Below, one piece after another: positions 33,119 through 43,077 of a stretch of DNA of 64,000 bases (position 1 is the stretch's first letter; each line of letters begins with the position of its first letter). Source of the stretch: Nocardioides sp. QY071 (lineage in GTDB: Bacteria; Actinomycetota; Actinomycetes; Propionibacteriales; Nocardioidaceae); contig NZ_CP124681.1 in NCBI RefSeq assembly GCF_029961765.1, forward strand, positions 2,232,001 to 2,296,000, read 5' to 3'. The position numbers and the translations under genes are program-made. A model generated the notes under the pieces. It was not told the DNA's origin. It saw only the letters and a list, made by a program, of their open reading frames with translations, and searched no databases.

Positions 33119-34936
33119 TCAGACCTCGAACTGCCCGGCCTCGAGGCGCTTCTTCAGGTCACGCAGGAAGCGGCCGGCGTCGGCGCCGTCGACCACGCGG
33201 TGGTCGTAGGTGAGCGCGAAGTAGACCATGTGGCGCACCGCGATGGTCTCGCCGAGGTCCTCGTCGTCGATGACCACGGGACGCTTGACCACGGCCCCGG
33301 GACCGAGGATGGCGACCTGCGGCTGGTTGATGATCGGGGTGTCCCACAGCGCGCCGAAGCTGCCGAGGTTGGTGATGGTGAACGTGCCGCCGGAGAGCTC
33401 GTCGGGACCGATCTTGTTGGTCCGGGTGCGCTCGGCGACGTCGGAGATCTTCTTCGCCAGACCGGAGATCGACAGGTCACCCGCGTCCTTGACGACCGGG
33501 GTCAGCAGGCCCTTGTCGGTGTCGACGGCGAACGCGACGTTCTCGCGGTCGTAGTAGGTGATCTCGCCCTTCTCGAGGTCGAGGTTCGCGTTGAGCGACG
33601 GGTGCTGCTTGAGGGTGTCGATCGCGGCCTTGGTGAAGAACGGCAGGTACGTCAGCTTGACGCCCTCGCGTGCCAGGAAGTCCGCCTTCACGCTCTCGCG
33701 CAGCCGGGCGATGTTGGTGACGTCGACCTCGACCACCTGGGTGAGCTGTGCGGAGACGTGCAGCGACTCCACCATCCGCTCGGCGATGATCTTGCGCAGC
33801 CGGCTGACCTTGACTGTCTGGCCGCGCAGCGGGGACGGCGACGCCGGTGCGGCGGCCGACGCCGCGGGGGCGGCGGCCGGAGCGGCGGCAGCGGCGGGCG
33901 CCTTCGACGCGGCGGCGTCGAGGACGTCCTGCTTGCGGATCCGGCCACCGACGCCCGAGCCGTTGACCTGGGCGAGGTCGACGCCGTGCTGGGCGGCGAG
34001 CTTGCGGACCAGCGGGGTCACGTAGCCGGGACCGTCGGTGGAGTCGGCGGCGTGGGTCGGGGCGGGGGCCTGGGCCGGGGCAGCAGGGGCGGCCGGGGCG
34101 GGAGCCGCCGGGGCCTCGGCAGCCGGAGCGGGAGCGGCGGGCGCCGGGGCGGCCGCGGCCTGCGCAGGCGGGGCCGGGGCCTCGGCAGCCGGAGCAGGCT
34201 CGGCGGGAGCAGCAGCCTCGGCGGGAGCAGCAGCCTCGGCGGGAGCGGCGGGAGCGGCGGGGGCGGCCGGAGCAGCAGCAGGCGCACCCGATCCGATGAT
34301 CGCGAGCTCGGCGCCGACCTCGACGGTCTCGTCCTCGGCGGCCTTGATCTCGAGCAGCGTGCCGGCGACGGGCGAGGGGATCTCGGTGTCGACCTTGTCG
34401 GTGGAGACCTCGAGCAGCGGCTCGTCGACGGCGACGGCGTCGCCGACCTGCTTGAGCCAGCGGGTGACGGTGCCCTCGGTGACCGACTCGCCCAGGGCGG
34501 GAAGGGTGACCGCGGTGCCCTCGGCGGAACCCGACGCGGCGGGCTCGGGAGCGGCGGGTGCCGATGGCGTCTCCGGGGCGGCGGGGGTCGCGGGAGCCTC
34601 GGCGGCCGGAGCCGGCTCGGGCTCGGCCGGAGCAGCCGGAGCGGCAGGCGCCTCAGCGGCCGGAGCCTCGGCAGCGGCGGCGGCCGGAGCAGCCTCGCCC
34701 GCCTCGCCGACGACGGCCAGGACGGCGCCGACCTCGACCGTGTCGTCCTCGTTCGCGCGGATCTCGACCAGTGTGCCGGCAACGGGAGACGGGATCTCCG
34801 TGTCCACCTTGTCGGTGCTGACCTCGAGCAGGGGCTCGTCGATCGCGATCTGGTCGCCGACCTGCTTGAGCCAGCGAGTGACGGTGCCTTCGGTGACGGA
34901 CTCACCGAGCGCGGGGAGAGTGACTTCGGTCGCCAT
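33119..34936 (-). CDS. sucB: Dihydrolipoamide acyltransferase E2 (2-oxoglutarate dehydrogenase type)
   Basis: A 605-residue E2 protein. There are two lipoyl domains with identical lysine loops ([19 protein letters not shown]), then long Ala/Pro/Glu linkers. A peripheral-subunit-binding domain follows ([19 protein letters not shown], then [15 protein letters not shown], about residue 305). The C-terminal catalytic domain ends in [18 protein letters not shown] with the active-site His and Asp. The two lipoyl domains are repeated at DNA level (34295-34500 versus 34690-34930). It uses lipoate made by the nearby lipB/lipA. Actinobacterial E2 of this type can serve both pyruvate and 2-oxoglutarate complexes. 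Confidence 0.93.
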   Translation of the reverse strand: MATEVTLPALGESVTEGTVTRWLKQVGDQIAIDEPLLEVSTDKVDTEIPSPVAGTLVEIRANEDDTVEVGAVLAVVGEAGEAAPAAAAAEAPAAEAPAAPAAPAEPEPAPAAEAPATPAAPETPSAPAAPEPAASGSAEGTAVTLPALGESVTEGTVTRWLKQVGDAVAVDEPLLEVSTDKVDTEIPSPVAGTLLEIKAAEDETVEVGAELAIIGSGAPAAAPAAPAAPAAPAEAAAPAEAAAPAEPAPAAEAPAPPAQAAAAPAPAAPAPAAEAPAAPAPAAPAAPAQAPAPTHAADSTDGPGYVTPLVRKLAAQHGVDLAQVNGSGVGGRIRKQDVLDAAASKAPAAAAAPAAAPAASAAAPASPSPLRGQTVKVSRLRKIIAERMVESLHVSAQLTQVVEVDVTNIARLRESVKADFLAREGVKLTYLPFFTKAAIDTLKQHPSLNANLDLEKGEITYYDRENVAFAVDTDKGLLTPVVKDAGDLSISGLAKKISDVAERTRTNKIGPDELSGGTFTITNLGSFGALWDTPIINQPQVAILGPGAVVKRPVVIDDEDLGETIAVRHMVYFALTYDHRVVDGADAGRFLRDLKKRLEAGQFEV

Positions 34937-35006
34937 GGGTCTCATCCTTGCACCACGAGCGAGCCAAGTCGCAACGGCCCACCCACGCTTCGGGCAAACT
35001 GGAACC

Positions 35007-35411
35007 ATGGGTTTGTTCGACCGGTTCCGCGGGCGCTCGAAGGTACGCATGAGTAACCCCGCCCGGGACGCCACGCGCACCGGCTCCACGCGGGTCCGGG
35101 CAGCCGACCGCGCCGACGAGGAGCACCTGCGCACCTGGATCCAGGAGCGCCGTGGCGTCGAGGGGTTCGTCGAGCCGCGCACCGCCGTCAGCGAGGTCAC
35201 TCTGCTGCTCGTCGCCCACGACGGCGAGTGGACCCGGCGCCGGGTGCCGTCCATCAGCTGGGCCCACGACTTCTGCAACCGCCACCAGGTCCCGTCGTAC
35301 GACGCCGCGGTGGTCGGCATCCCGCAGCGGATGCGGGACTACAACTCCCGCGTCAGGCAGGCACAGAAGCAGCGGGAGCAGCAGCGGGGTCAGCAGTCGA
35401 GCGAGTCCTGA
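35007..35411 (+). CDS. Conserved actinobacterial hypothetical protein
   Basis: A 134-residue basic cytosolic protein beginning [21 protein letters not shown] conserved-looking core reads [20 protein letters not shown], then [20 protein letters not shown] and [19 protein letters not shown]. The C-terminus is Gln/Arg-rich. The same kind of gene often lies between sucB and pepA in actinobacteria. Divergent from sucB (71 bp) and overlapping pepA by 59 bp at the 3' ends. Function unknown. Confidence 0.78.
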   Translation: MGLFDRFRGRSKVRMSNPARDATRTGSTRVRAADRADEEHLRTWIQERRGVEGFVEPRTAVSEVTLLLVAHDGEWTRRRVPSISWAHDFCNRHQVPSYDAAVVGIPQRMRDYNSRVRQAQKQREQQRGQQSSES

Positions 35412-36888
35412 GGTACTCCAGCAGGGTCGCGACGCCGTAGCCGGTCGCACCCGCCGCGAGGTGACCGGACGGGCCGCCCTTGTTGAAGGTCGGCCCGGCG
35501 ATGTCGAGGTGCGCCCACGGCAGGCCGCCGGTGAACTCGCGCAGGAACGCCGCGGCGAACAGGCCGCCGCCCCAGCGGATCCCGTCGTACTGCGCGAGGT
35601 CGGCGATCGTCGAGCTGCGGATCCGCCCGTCCATGAACTCCGGGATCGGCATGGGCCAGCCGTCCTCGCCGGCCGCCTCGCCTGCCGCGAGCACGTCGGC
35701 GACGACGTCGTCGTCGCCCATGACGCCGGCCATCTTGTCGCCAAGCGCCATCACCATGTGGCCGGTGAGGGTGGCGATGTCGAGGATCACGTCGGGCGCG
35801 GCCTCCACGGCCCGGCCGAGCGCGTCGGCGAGGACGAGGCGGCCCTCGGCGTCGGTGTTGGAGACCTCGACGGTGGTGCCGTCGTACGTCGTCAGCACGT
35901 CGCCGGGACGCATCGACGCGTCGCCGACCATGTTCTCTGCGAGGGCGGCGTACGCGGAGATCCGGACCGGCAGGCCGAGGCGGGCGGCGGCGAGGGTGGC
36001 CTGGACGACGGCCGCAGCGCCGGCCATGTCCTCCTTCATGGTGGCCATGCTGGCGGCCGGCTTGATCCACAGGCCACCCGAGTCGAAGGTGATGCCCTTG
36101 CCGACCAGCGCGACGTGGGCGACGGCGTCCTTGGGCGAGTAGGTCAGCTCGACCAGGCGCGGGGGAGCGGCCGAGCCGGCACCGACGCCGAGCAGTCCGC
36201 CGCAGCCGAGCTCGGCCAGGCGGCCCTCGTCGAACACGTCGACCTTCACCTTCGTCGCGCCCTTGCCGAGTCCCTTGTTGGCCGCCTTCACCGCATCGGC
36301 GATCGCGTCGGCGAAGGCCGGCGGCGTCAGGTCGCCGGGCGGCGTGTTGACCCAGTCCCGGGTGGCGACGACGGCGTCGACCAGGACCTGGGCGGGCTCG
36401 ACGGCCGCCACGACCTCGGTACGGCGCGCGGCCGGCGTCAGCACGACCACCTCGGCCGGCGTCGTGGGCGTGGCCGGCTTGCTCTTGTAGGCGGTGAAGG
36501 CGTACCCACCCAGCCGGTAGCCCTCGACGACGGCGCGGACCAGGTCCGGGGTGTCGGCGGGCAGGGCCAGCGCGACCGAGGCCGCGTTGGTGACGGCGCG
36601 GGCGGCGTTTCCGGCGGCGCGGCGTACGGCGGCCGCGTCCGGCTCGGCACCGAGGCCGACCAGCACGAGGAGGGGGGAGGCGATGGTGCCGCCGGTGGGC
36701 ACCTTGGCGACCTCGCCGGGGGCGCCCTTGAGGCCGACGGTGGCGAGCAGGCCGGCGAGCTTGCGCCCGTACGCCGCCGCGACGTCCTCGGCGCCGGGCG
36801 CCAGCTTCCCGTCGGGCAGCACCCCGACGACGACCGCTTCGGCGCGGGTCTTGGCGGGGCTGGCCGTGCGGAGGGCGAAGGTCGTCAC
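35353..36888 (-). CDS. pepA: Leucyl aminopeptidase (M17)
   Basis: A 511-residue cytosolic aminopeptidase. The C-terminal catalytic domain has the metal-binding segments LVGKGITFDSGGLWIKP and EDMAGAAAV, and the family signature NTDAEGRLVLADAL; active-site Lys and Arg are within these. GTG 36888 gives MTTFALRTASPAK and lies 33 bp from the divergent gcvT start. M17 enzymes release N-terminal residues from peptides with two divalent metal ions. Confidence 0.95.
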   Translation of the reverse strand: MTTFALRTASPAKTRAEAVVVGVLPDGKLAPGAEDVAAAYGRKLAGLLATVGLKGAPGEVAKVPTGGTIASPLLVLVGLGAEPDAAAVRRAAGNAARAVTNAASVALALPADTPDLVRAVVEGYRLGGYAFTAYKSKPATPTTPAEVVVLTPAARRTEVVAAVEPAQVLVDAVVATRDWVNTPPGDLTPPAFADAIADAVKAANKGLGKGATKVKVDVFDEGRLAELGCGGLLGVGAGSAAPPRLVELTYSPKDAVAHVALVGKGITFDSGGLWIKPAASMATMKEDMAGAAAVVQATLAAARLGLPVRISAYAALAENMVGDASMRPGDVLTTYDGTTVEVSNTDAEGRLVLADALGRAVEAAPDVILDIATLTGHMVMALGDKMAGVMGDDDVVADVLAAGEAAGEDGWPMPIPEFMDGRIRSSTIADLAQYDGIRWGGGLFAAAFLREFTGGLPWAHLDIAGPTFNKGGPSGHLAAGATGYGVATLLEYLRTRSTADPAAAPAASVPA

Positions 36889-36921
36889 CCGCGCAGGATA
36901 TCGAGCGATAGATTGCCGACC

Positions 36922-38037
36922 ATGGCCGACGCGACCCCGTCCCCGCTGACCAGCCCGCTGCACGACCGGCACGAGGCGCTCGGCGCCAAGTTCTCGGAGT
37001 TCGGCGGCTGGCTGATGCCGCTGGAGTACCCCACCGGTGTCGTCAAGGAGCACGCCGCCGTCCGCGGCGGCGTCGGCATCTTCGACGTCAGCCATCTCGG
37101 CAAGCTCGTCGTGCGCGGCCCGGGCGCGGTGGAGTTCCTCAACGCCACGCTCACCAACGACCTGCACCGGATCGGCCCCGGCAAGGCGCAGTACAGCCTC
37201 GTCGTCGACGACGCGACCGGCGGGATCGTCGACGACGTCTTCACCTACTACCGCGACGACGACCACGTGCTCGTCGTGCCCAACGCCGCCAACAACGACG
37301 AGGTACGCCGCCGCCTGGTCGAGGCTGCGCCCGAGGGCGTCGAGGTCCTCGACCACCACCGGGACTACGTCGTGCTGGCGGTCCAGGGCACGAAGTCGGA
37401 CGAGGTCGTCGCCGGCGTCGGGCTGCCCGTGGGCCACGACTACCTGACCTTCGTCGAGGCGCCGTTCGAGGGCGCGGAGGTCGTCGTGTGCCGCACCGGC
37501 TACACCGGCGAGCGCGGCTACGAGCTGATCGCGCCGTCCGAGGTCGCCCCCGCCCTGTGGGACGCGCTGATGAAGGCCGGCGAGCCGTACGGCCTGGTTC
37601 CCGCCGGCCTCGGGGCCCGCGACACGCTGCGCACCGAGATGGGCTACCCGCTCCACGGCCAGGACATCTCCCCGGACATCACTCCCAACGAGGCCCGCCT
37701 CGGCTGGGCGGTCGGCTGGAAGAAGCCCGCCTTCTGGGGCCGCGACAGGCTGCTCGCCGAGCGTGAGGAGGGCCCGCGCCGCAAGCTCGTCGGCCTGGTA
37801 TCCACCGGCCGCGCGATCCCGCGCCCGCACATGAGCGTGCGCCTGCTGCGCGACGTCCCGCTCGGCGAGGTCACCTCCGGCACCTTCTCGCCCACCATGA
37901 AGAAGGGCATCGCTCTCGCGCTGGTCTCGTCCGTCGTCGACGACGACGCCGAGGTGATGGTCGACGTGCGCGGCCGGCCCGAGGTCTTCCAGATCACCAA
38001 GCCGCCGTTCGTCCAGCCCTCCGTGCGAGAGTCGTAG
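36922..38037 (+). CDS. gcvT: Aminomethyltransferase (glycine cleavage T protein)
   Basis: A 371-residue T protein that moves the aminomethyl carbon from lipoyl-H protein to tetrahydrofolate. Seen: LHDRHEALGAKFSEFGGWLM with PLEYPTGVVKEH (folate-binding N-terminus), GIFDVSHLGKLVVRGPGA, GYTGERGYELIAP and LGARDTLRTEMGYPLHGQDI. The other glycine-cleavage genes are not in the window. Folate genes thyA-folA lie 1 kb downstream on the same strand. Confidence 0.96.
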   Translation: MADATPSPLTSPLHDRHEALGAKFSEFGGWLMPLEYPTGVVKEHAAVRGGVGIFDVSHLGKLVVRGPGAVEFLNATLTNDLHRIGPGKAQYSLVVDDATGGIVDDVFTYYRDDDHVLVVPNAANNDEVRRRLVEAAPEGVEVLDHHRDYVVLAVQGTKSDEVVAGVGLPVGHDYLTFVEAPFEGAEVVVCRTGYTGERGYELIAPSEVAPALWDALMKAGEPYGLVPAGLGARDTLRTEMGYPLHGQDISPDITPNEARLGWAVGWKKPAFWGRDRLLAEREEGPRRKLVGLVSTGRAIPRPHMSVRLLRDVPLGEVTSGTFSPTMKKGIALALVSSVVDDDAEVMVDVRGRPEVFQITKPPFVQPSVRES

Positions 38038-38039
38038 CC

Positions 38040-38309
38040 ATGAGCCTCCCCGAGCAGCCCGCGCCGTACCGTCCCTCAGCCCCTGCCGAGAACCCCTGGC
38101 ACTGGCGCCTCGAGGACGCGTCCGGCGCCGAGGTCACGCTGAGCGGCACCGACGCGACGGAGTACGCCGAGGTGGCCTTCCCCAACCAGGGCGACGCCGA
38201 GTCTTGGATCGGGGAGACCTGGTCGGCACTCGCCGACCTGGGCGTCACCCACGTGACCCTCTTCGAGGTCGACCGCGAGGTCTACGGGCCGATGTCGCTG
38301 TCCGCATGA
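38040..38309 (+). CDS. Small conserved hypothetical protein
   Basis: An 89-residue acidic protein: a Pro-rich start, then HWRLEDASGAEVTLSGTD and DAESWIGETWSALADLGVTH with VTLFEVDREVYGPMSL. ATG 38040 lies 2 bp after gcvT, and its stop overlaps the phzF-like start (ATGA), so it is part of a gcvT-phzF transcription unit. It matches a family of short actinobacterial proteins without known function. Confidence 0.8.
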   Translation: MSLPEQPAPYRPSAPAENPWHWRLEDASGAEVTLSGTDATEYAEVAFPNQGDAESWIGETWSALADLGVTHVTLFEVDREVYGPMSLSA

Positions 38310-39154
38310 GCGCAGGCACGACGACCCGCGCCTTCCGCCAGGTCGACGTCTTCACGGCCGAGCCGCTGCTCGGCAACCCGGTCGCCGTCGTGCACGGCGC
38401 CGACGGGATGAGCGAGGAGGAGATGCAGCGCTTCGCGCGCTGGACCAACCTCAGCGAGACGACCTTCCTGCTGGAGCCGACCGAGCCCGGGGCCGACTAC
38501 CGGCTGCGGATCTTCACGACCGAGACCGAGCTGCCCTTCGCCGGCCACCCGACCCTCGGCTCGGCGCACGCCTGGCTCGAGCAGGGCGGCGTGCCGGCGG
38601 GTGAGCGGATCGTCCAGCAGTGCGGCGTCGGGCTCGTCGAGCTGCGCCGCGACGGTGGCCGCCTCGCGTTCGCCGCGCCCGACCTGCTCCGCTCCGGCCC
38701 GGTCGAGGACGCCCTGATCGGCGAGATCGCCGACGCCCTGCGTCTCCCACGCACCGACATCCTCGACATCGCCTGGGCCGACAACGGCCCCGGCTGGGTC
38801 GGCGTCCGCCTCGCGAGCGCCGAGGCCGTCCTCGGGCTCACGCCGGACCACGGCCGGCTCCCGGTCGACGTCGGCGTCGTCGGTCCCCACCCCGACGGCG
38901 CCGAGTGCGCGGTGGAGGTCCGCGCGTTCGTGCCCCACGCGGCGGGCATCGCCGAGGACCCGGTGACCGGGTCGCTCAATGCCTCCCTCGCGCAGTGGCT
39001 GACCGCCGACGGCACCCTGCCGCCGTCGTACGTCGCCGCGCAGGGCACCGTGATCGGGCGCCGTGGCCGGGTCCACGTCGACACCGACGCCGACGGCACG
39101 ATCTGGATCGGCGGCGACACCCTGACGACCATCCACGGGACGGTCGCGCTGTGA
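38306..39154 (+). CDS. PhzF family isomerase/epimerase-like protein
   Basis: A 282-residue PhzF-fold protein. The N-terminal half has VFTAEPLLGNPVAVVH and the catalytic glutamate in NLSETTFLLEP (about residue 50); the middle has FAGHPTLGSAHAWL, and the C-terminal half ends in EDPVTGSLNASLAQWL. This is the layout of phenazine-type isomerases, most of which have unknown substrates and no link to phenazines. No phenazine genes are nearby. Confidence 0.9.
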   Translation: MSAGTTTRAFRQVDVFTAEPLLGNPVAVVHGADGMSEEEMQRFARWTNLSETTFLLEPTEPGADYRLRIFTTETELPFAGHPTLGSAHAWLEQGGVPAGERIVQQCGVGLVELRRDGGRLAFAAPDLLRSGPVEDALIGEIADALRLPRTDILDIAWADNGPGWVGVRLASAEAVLGLTPDHGRLPVDVGVVGPHPDGAECAVEVRAFVPHAAGIAEDPVTGSLNASLAQWLTADGTLPPSYVAAQGTVIGRRGRVHVDTDADGTIWIGGDTLTTIHGTVAL

Positions 39155-39181
39155 CGACCGGCCGCCGACTAGCCTGAGGCC

Positions 39182-39976
39182 GTGCGCGCGTACCTCGACC
39201 TCGTCCAGCGGGTCCTCGACGAGGGCACCGAGAAGGGCGATCGCACCGGCACCGGCACGCTGAGCGTGTTCGGGCACCAGATGCGCTTCGACCTCACCCA
39301 GGGCTTCCCGCTGGTGACGACCAAGAAGATCCACACCCGGTCGGTCTTCGGCGAGCTGCTCTGGTTCCTGCGCGGCGACACCAACGTCCGCTGGCTGCAG
39401 GAGCGTGGCATCACCATCTGGGACGAGTGGGCCGACGAGAACGGCGACCTCGGGCCGGTGTACGGCGCCCAGTGGCGGTCGTGGCCCACCCCCGACGGCG
39501 GCCACATCGACCAGCTCGCTCAGGTCATCGCGCAGGTCCGGGCCAACCCCGACAGCCGCCGCCACATCGTCTCCGCCTGGAACCCCAGCCAGGTCGACGA
39601 CATGGCGCTGCCACCGTGCCACAGCCTGTTCCAGTTCTACGTCGCCGACGGCCGGCTCAGCTGCCAGCTCTACCAGCGCTCGGCCGACGTCTTCCTCGGC
39701 GTGCCGTTCAACATCGCGTCGTACGCCCTGCTCACCCACATGGTCGCCCAGGTCGCCGGGCTCGGGGTCGGTGACTTCGTGCACACGCTGGGCGACGCGC
39801 ACCTCTACTCCAACCACCTCGAGCAGGCCCGGCTCCAGCTCACCCGCGAGCCGCGCCCCCTGCCCAAGCTGATCCTCAACCCGGCGGTGACCGAGATCGA
39901 CGCCTTCGAGCTCGAGGACATCACGGTCGAGGGCTACGACCCGCACCCCGTCATCAAGGCACCGATCGCGGTATGA
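39182..39976 (+). CDS. thyA: Thymidylate synthase
   Basis: A 264-residue ThyA (dUMP + methylene-THF to dTMP + DHF). Seen: [18 protein letters not shown] (N-terminus), [11 protein letters not shown], the active-site cysteine in [30 protein letters not shown] and [16 protein letters not shown] 39182 is the start. Its stop overlaps folA (ATGA), so the DHF it makes is recycled by the adjacent gene product. Confidence 0.97.
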   Translation: MRAYLDLVQRVLDEGTEKGDRTGTGTLSVFGHQMRFDLTQGFPLVTTKKIHTRSVFGELLWFLRGDTNVRWLQERGITIWDEWADENGDLGPVYGAQWRSWPTPDGGHIDQLAQVIAQVRANPDSRRHIVSAWNPSQVDDMALPPCHSLFQFYVADGRLSCQLYQRSADVFLGVPFNIASYALLTHMVAQVAGLGVGDFVHTLGDAHLYSNHLEQARLQLTREPRPLPKLILNPAVTEIDAFELEDITVEGYDPHPVIKAPIAV

Positions 39977-40491
39977 CCACTCCCGCAGGCCGCCGCGTCA
40001 CGATGGTCGCGGCCGTGGCCGAGAACGGGGTCATCGGGGCCGACGAGGACATCCCGTGGAAGATCTCCGAGGACTTCCAGCACTTCAAGGCCACCACCCT
40101 GGGCCACGTGCTGGTCCTGGGCCGCACCACCCACGAGGGCATCGGCAAGCCGCTGCCCGGCCGCACCACCGTGGTGCTCACCCGCGACGAGGAGTACGCC
40201 GCCGAGGGGGTCGAGGTCGCCCACTCGATCACCGACGCCCTCGCGCTCGCCGACCGGATCCTCGAGGGCGGGCCCGACGACCGGCAGGTGATGATCGGCG
40301 GGGGAGCTGCCGTCTACGCCGCCGCGATGCCGTACGCCGACGAGCAGGTCATCTCCGAGATCCCGCTGTCGCCGGAGGGCGACACCCACTACCCGGAGTT
40401 CAGCCGCAAGCGCTGGGCCGAGGTGCGTCGTGAGCCACGAGACGGGTTCACCATCGTGTGGTGGGAGCGGGTGTTCGCCTGCGGCGGCTGA
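39973..40491 (+). CDS. folA: Dihydrofolate reductase
   Basis: A 172-residue [24 protein letters not shown] is the substrate/NADPH N-terminal segment (acidic Glu at the usual Asp/Glu position), [20 protein letters not shown] binds NADPH, and [18 protein letters not shown] is the C-terminal Gly-Gly motif. Coupled to thyA through an ATGA overlap. Confidence 0.95.
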   Translation: MTTPAGRRVTMVAAVAENGVIGADEDIPWKISEDFQHFKATTLGHVLVLGRTTHEGIGKPLPGRTTVVLTRDEEYAAEGVEVAHSITDALALADRILEGGPDDRQVMIGGGAAVYAAAMPYADEQVISEIPLSPEGDTHYPEFSRKRWAEVRREPRDGFTIVWWERVFACGG

Positions 40492-40516
40492 CCACGCGGC
40501 TGGCAGGGTAGGAGCC

Positions 40517-41455
40517 ATGGAGCTTCGTGTCTTCACCGAACCGCAGCAGGGTGCGACGTACGACGACCTGCTGGCCGTCGCCCTCGAGGCCGAGCGGCTC
40601 GGCTTCGGCGCCTTCTTCCGCAGCGACCATTACCTGCACATGAGCGGCGACGGGCTGCCCGGCCCTACCGACGCATGGACGACCCTTGCCGGCCTGGCCC
40701 GTGACACGAGCACGATCCGGCTCGGCACCATGATGACCAGCGCCACCTTCCGCCACCCCGGCGTGCTGGCGATCCAGGTCGCCCAGGTCGACCAGATGAG
40801 CGGCGGACGGGTCGAGCTCGGCATCGGCGCCGGCTGGTTCGCCCAGGAGCACACCGCCTACGGCATCCCGTTCCCCGACACCCGCGGGCGCTTCGAGCGG
40901 TACGCCGAGCAGCTCGAGCTGGTCACCGGCCTGTGGTCCACCCCGGTCGGCGAGCTGTACGCCTTCGACGGGCAGCACTACCAGCTCGCGGACAGCCCGG
41001 CGCTGCCCAAGCCGCTGCAGAGCAGCGGTCACCGGGGCGGCGTACCGCTGCTGGTGGGCGGGGTCGGCAAGAAGCAGACGCCGGCACTCGCCGCGGCCTA
41101 CGCCGACGAGTTCAACCTGCCGTTCGTCGACGAGGAGCTCACCGCCGTCCAGTTCGGGCGGGTCCGGCGGGCCGCCGAGGAGATCGGCCGCGACCCGGCC
41201 TCGATCACCTGGTCCAACGCGCTGGTGCTCTGCGTCGGTGAGGACGAGGCGGCGATCGCCCGCCGCGCCGCCGCCATCGGCCGGGACGTCGACGAGCTGC
41301 GCGCCAACGGGCTGGCAGGGACTCCGGAGGAGGTCGTGGCGAAGATCAGGCGGTACGGCGACCTCGGCGCCCAGCGGATCTACCTCCAGGTCCTCGACCT
41401 CGCCGACCTCGACCACCTGCGGCTGGTCGCGGCGGAGGTCATGCCGCACGTGTGA
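40517..41455 (+). CDS. F420-dependent LLM-class oxidoreductase (TIGR03560-like)
   Basis: A 312-residue luciferase-like barrel. Motifs: FGAFFRSDHYLHMSGDGLPG, RLGTMMTSATFRHPGVLAIQ, MSGGRVELGIGAGWFAQEH and VGGVGKKQTPALAAAYADEF. The pattern matches the TIGR03560 F420-dependent group. It is the second such enzyme in the window and not a close copy of the one at 7.7 kb. Substrate unknown. Its end overlaps the convergent hydrolase gene by 17 bp. Confidence 0.9.
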   Translation: MELRVFTEPQQGATYDDLLAVALEAERLGFGAFFRSDHYLHMSGDGLPGPTDAWTTLAGLARDTSTIRLGTMMTSATFRHPGVLAIQVAQVDQMSGGRVELGIGAGWFAQEHTAYGIPFPDTRGRFERYAEQLELVTGLWSTPVGELYAFDGQHYQLADSPALPKPLQSSGHRGGVPLLVGGVGKKQTPALAAAYADEFNLPFVDEELTAVQFGRVRRAAEEIGRDPASITWSNALVLCVGEDEAAIARRAAAIGRDVDELRANGLAGTPEEVVAKIRRYGDLGAQRIYLQVLDLADLDHLRLVAAEVMPHV

Positions 41456-42104
41456 AGTCGGCGACCGCGGCGAGGAGGCCGGCGGGGTCCTGCAACATCG
41501 GCAGGTGAGCCGTCGCCAGCTCGCGGGTGAAGTCCGCGCCCAGGGCCTGCGCGCAGCGCCGCTGCAGGTCGGGCGGCACCTCGCGGTCGGTCGTGTGGAC
41601 GTAGCCGGCCCGCTCGGGCGCCCGGCCCCGGGGCGCCGCCGTGACGAACAGGCGACGGGACTCGGGCGTGAACTCCGCGACCAGGCGATCGACGGTCGGG
41701 GCCGGCAGGCCGGCGCCGAACCCGGCGCGCAGCTGCTTCTCCGGCGGACGGGTGCCGGCCAGCCGGAGGATCGCAGGGAGCAGCCAGCGCTGGGGCACGG
41801 GCAGCGCAGCCGTGAACGAGCGCCCGGGCGCCGGCCAGACGGCGGCCACGCCGAGCACGCCCGCGACGCGGTCGGGCGCGGCTGCGAGCATCGCCTGCGC
41901 CACCACGCCGCCGACGGAGTGTGCGACCACCGCGAACCGGGGCCACTCCACGGAGCCGAGCGCCGCTACGGCGTACTCCATTGGACCGGCGTCGGGGGAG
42001 TCCGGGCGGGGTGCCACCGCGGACTCGCCGAGCCCGGCGCGCACGTCGTCCCAGACCCAGGCAGGAAGGCCGGAGCCACTGAGGAAGAGGACGGGTTCGG
42101 TCAT
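41439..42104 (-). CDS. Alpha/beta hydrolase
   Basis: A 221-residue alpha/beta hydrolase. VLFLSGSGLPAWVWDDVRAG is the oxyanion-loop region, VVAHSVGGVVAQAML (about residue 60) contains the nucleophile Ser in a HSxGG elbow, and the C-terminal LATAHLPMLQDPAGLL gives the catalytic histidine. Short form without a cap insert. ATG 42104 faces dapA divergently (85 bp). Substrate unknown. Confidence 0.85.
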   Translation of the reverse strand: MTEPVLFLSGSGLPAWVWDDVRAGLGESAVAPRPDSPDAGPMEYAVAALGSVEWPRFAVVAHSVGGVVAQAMLAAAPDRVAGVLGVAAVWPAPGRSFTAALPVPQRWLLPAILRLAGTRPPEKQLRAGFGAGLPAPTVDRLVAEFTPESRRLFVTAAPRGRAPERAGYVHTTDREVPPDLQRRCAQALGADFTRELATAHLPMLQDPAGLLAAVADFTRAA

Positions 42105-42189
42105 GACGACGACCCTGCCACCGGCCACCGACCGTGCCGGGGGTCGTGGCGACGTGAGGGAAACCGGCCCGGGGCGATAGCCTTGACCC

Positions 42190-43077
42190 ATGACTTCTGC
42201 ACCCTTCGGCACCATGCTGACCGCGATGGTCACGCCGTTCCTCGAGGACGGCTCGGTCGACCTGGACGGGGTGCAGAAGGTCGCCAAGCACCTGGTCGAC
42301 AACGGCAACGACGGCATCGTGGTGTCCGGCACGACCGGCGAGTCGCCGACCACCACGGGTGCCGAGGACGGCGAGACCCTCGCCGCGGTCAAGGACGCGG
42401 TCGGCGACCGGGCCAAGGTCGTCGCCGGGGTCGGCACCAACGACACCCGCCACTCGGTCGAGCTCGCCAGGCAGGCCGAGAAGGTCGGCGCCGACGGGCT
42501 GCTGCTCGTCACGCCCTACTACAACAAGCCCAGCCAGCCCGGCGTGCTCAACCACTTCCGCCACGTCGTCGAGGCGACCGCCGTCCCGGTCATGCTCTAC
42601 GACGTGCCCGGCCGCACCGGCACCAAGATCGCGCTCGAGACCTACGTCGCGGCCAAGCAGTGGGAGACCGTCATCGCGGTCAAGGACGCCACCGGCGACC
42701 TGTCCCGCGCCGCCCAGCTGGTCGACCTCGGCTATGTCGTCTACTCCGGCGACGACGTCAACACCCTGGGCTACCTCGCGTACGGCGCCACCGGACTGGT
42801 CTCGGTCGTCGGCCACGTCGCCGGCACCCAGCTGCGCGCCATGATCGACGCCTTCCTGGCGGGCGACCACGCGGAGGCGCTGCGCATCCACACCGGCCTG
42901 GTCCCGGCCTTCGAGGCGATCATGGGCGTGCCCAACTACGGCGCGACCACCGCCAAGGCGGCCCTCGAGCTGGTCGGAGTGCTCGGCAACCGCTCGGTCC
43001 GAGCGCCACTGATGGCCCTCGACGACGCCGAGGTCGCCGACCTCCGCGCCGGACTCGCCGCGGCGGGCCTGCTCTGA
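42190..43077 (+). CDS. dapA: 4-hydroxy-tetrahydrodipicolinate synthase
   Basis: A 295-residue Schiff-base aldolase of lysine/diaminopimelate synthesis (pyruvate + aspartate semialdehyde). Seen: VSGTTGESPTTTGAED (substrate loop), GVGTNDTRHSVELARQAEK, VTPYYNKPSQPGVLNHF with the catalytic Tyr, and the Schiff-base Lys in VIAVKDATGD. The stop overlaps the RNase J start by one base (TGATG), a usual actinobacterial pair. Confidence 0.96.
   Translation: MTSAPFGTMLTAMVTPFLEDGSVDLDGVQKVAKHLVDNGNDGIVVSGTTGESPTTTGAEDGETLAAVKDAVGDRAKVVAGVGTNDTRHSVELARQAEKVGADGLLLVTPYYNKPSQPGVLNHFRHVVEATAVPVMLYDVPGRTGTKIALETYVAAKQWETVIAVKDATGDLSRAAQLVDLGYVVYSGDDVNTLGYLAYGATGLVSVVGHVAGTQLRAMIDAFLAGDHAEALRIHTGLVPAFEAIMGVPNYGATTAKAALELVGVLGNRSVRAPLMALDDAEVADLRAGLAAAGLL

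Noticed and set aside
38306..39154. PhzF-like gene as evidence of a phenazine cluster
   Set aside because: No other phenazine genes nearby; PhzF-fold proteins are widespread with other or unknown roles.
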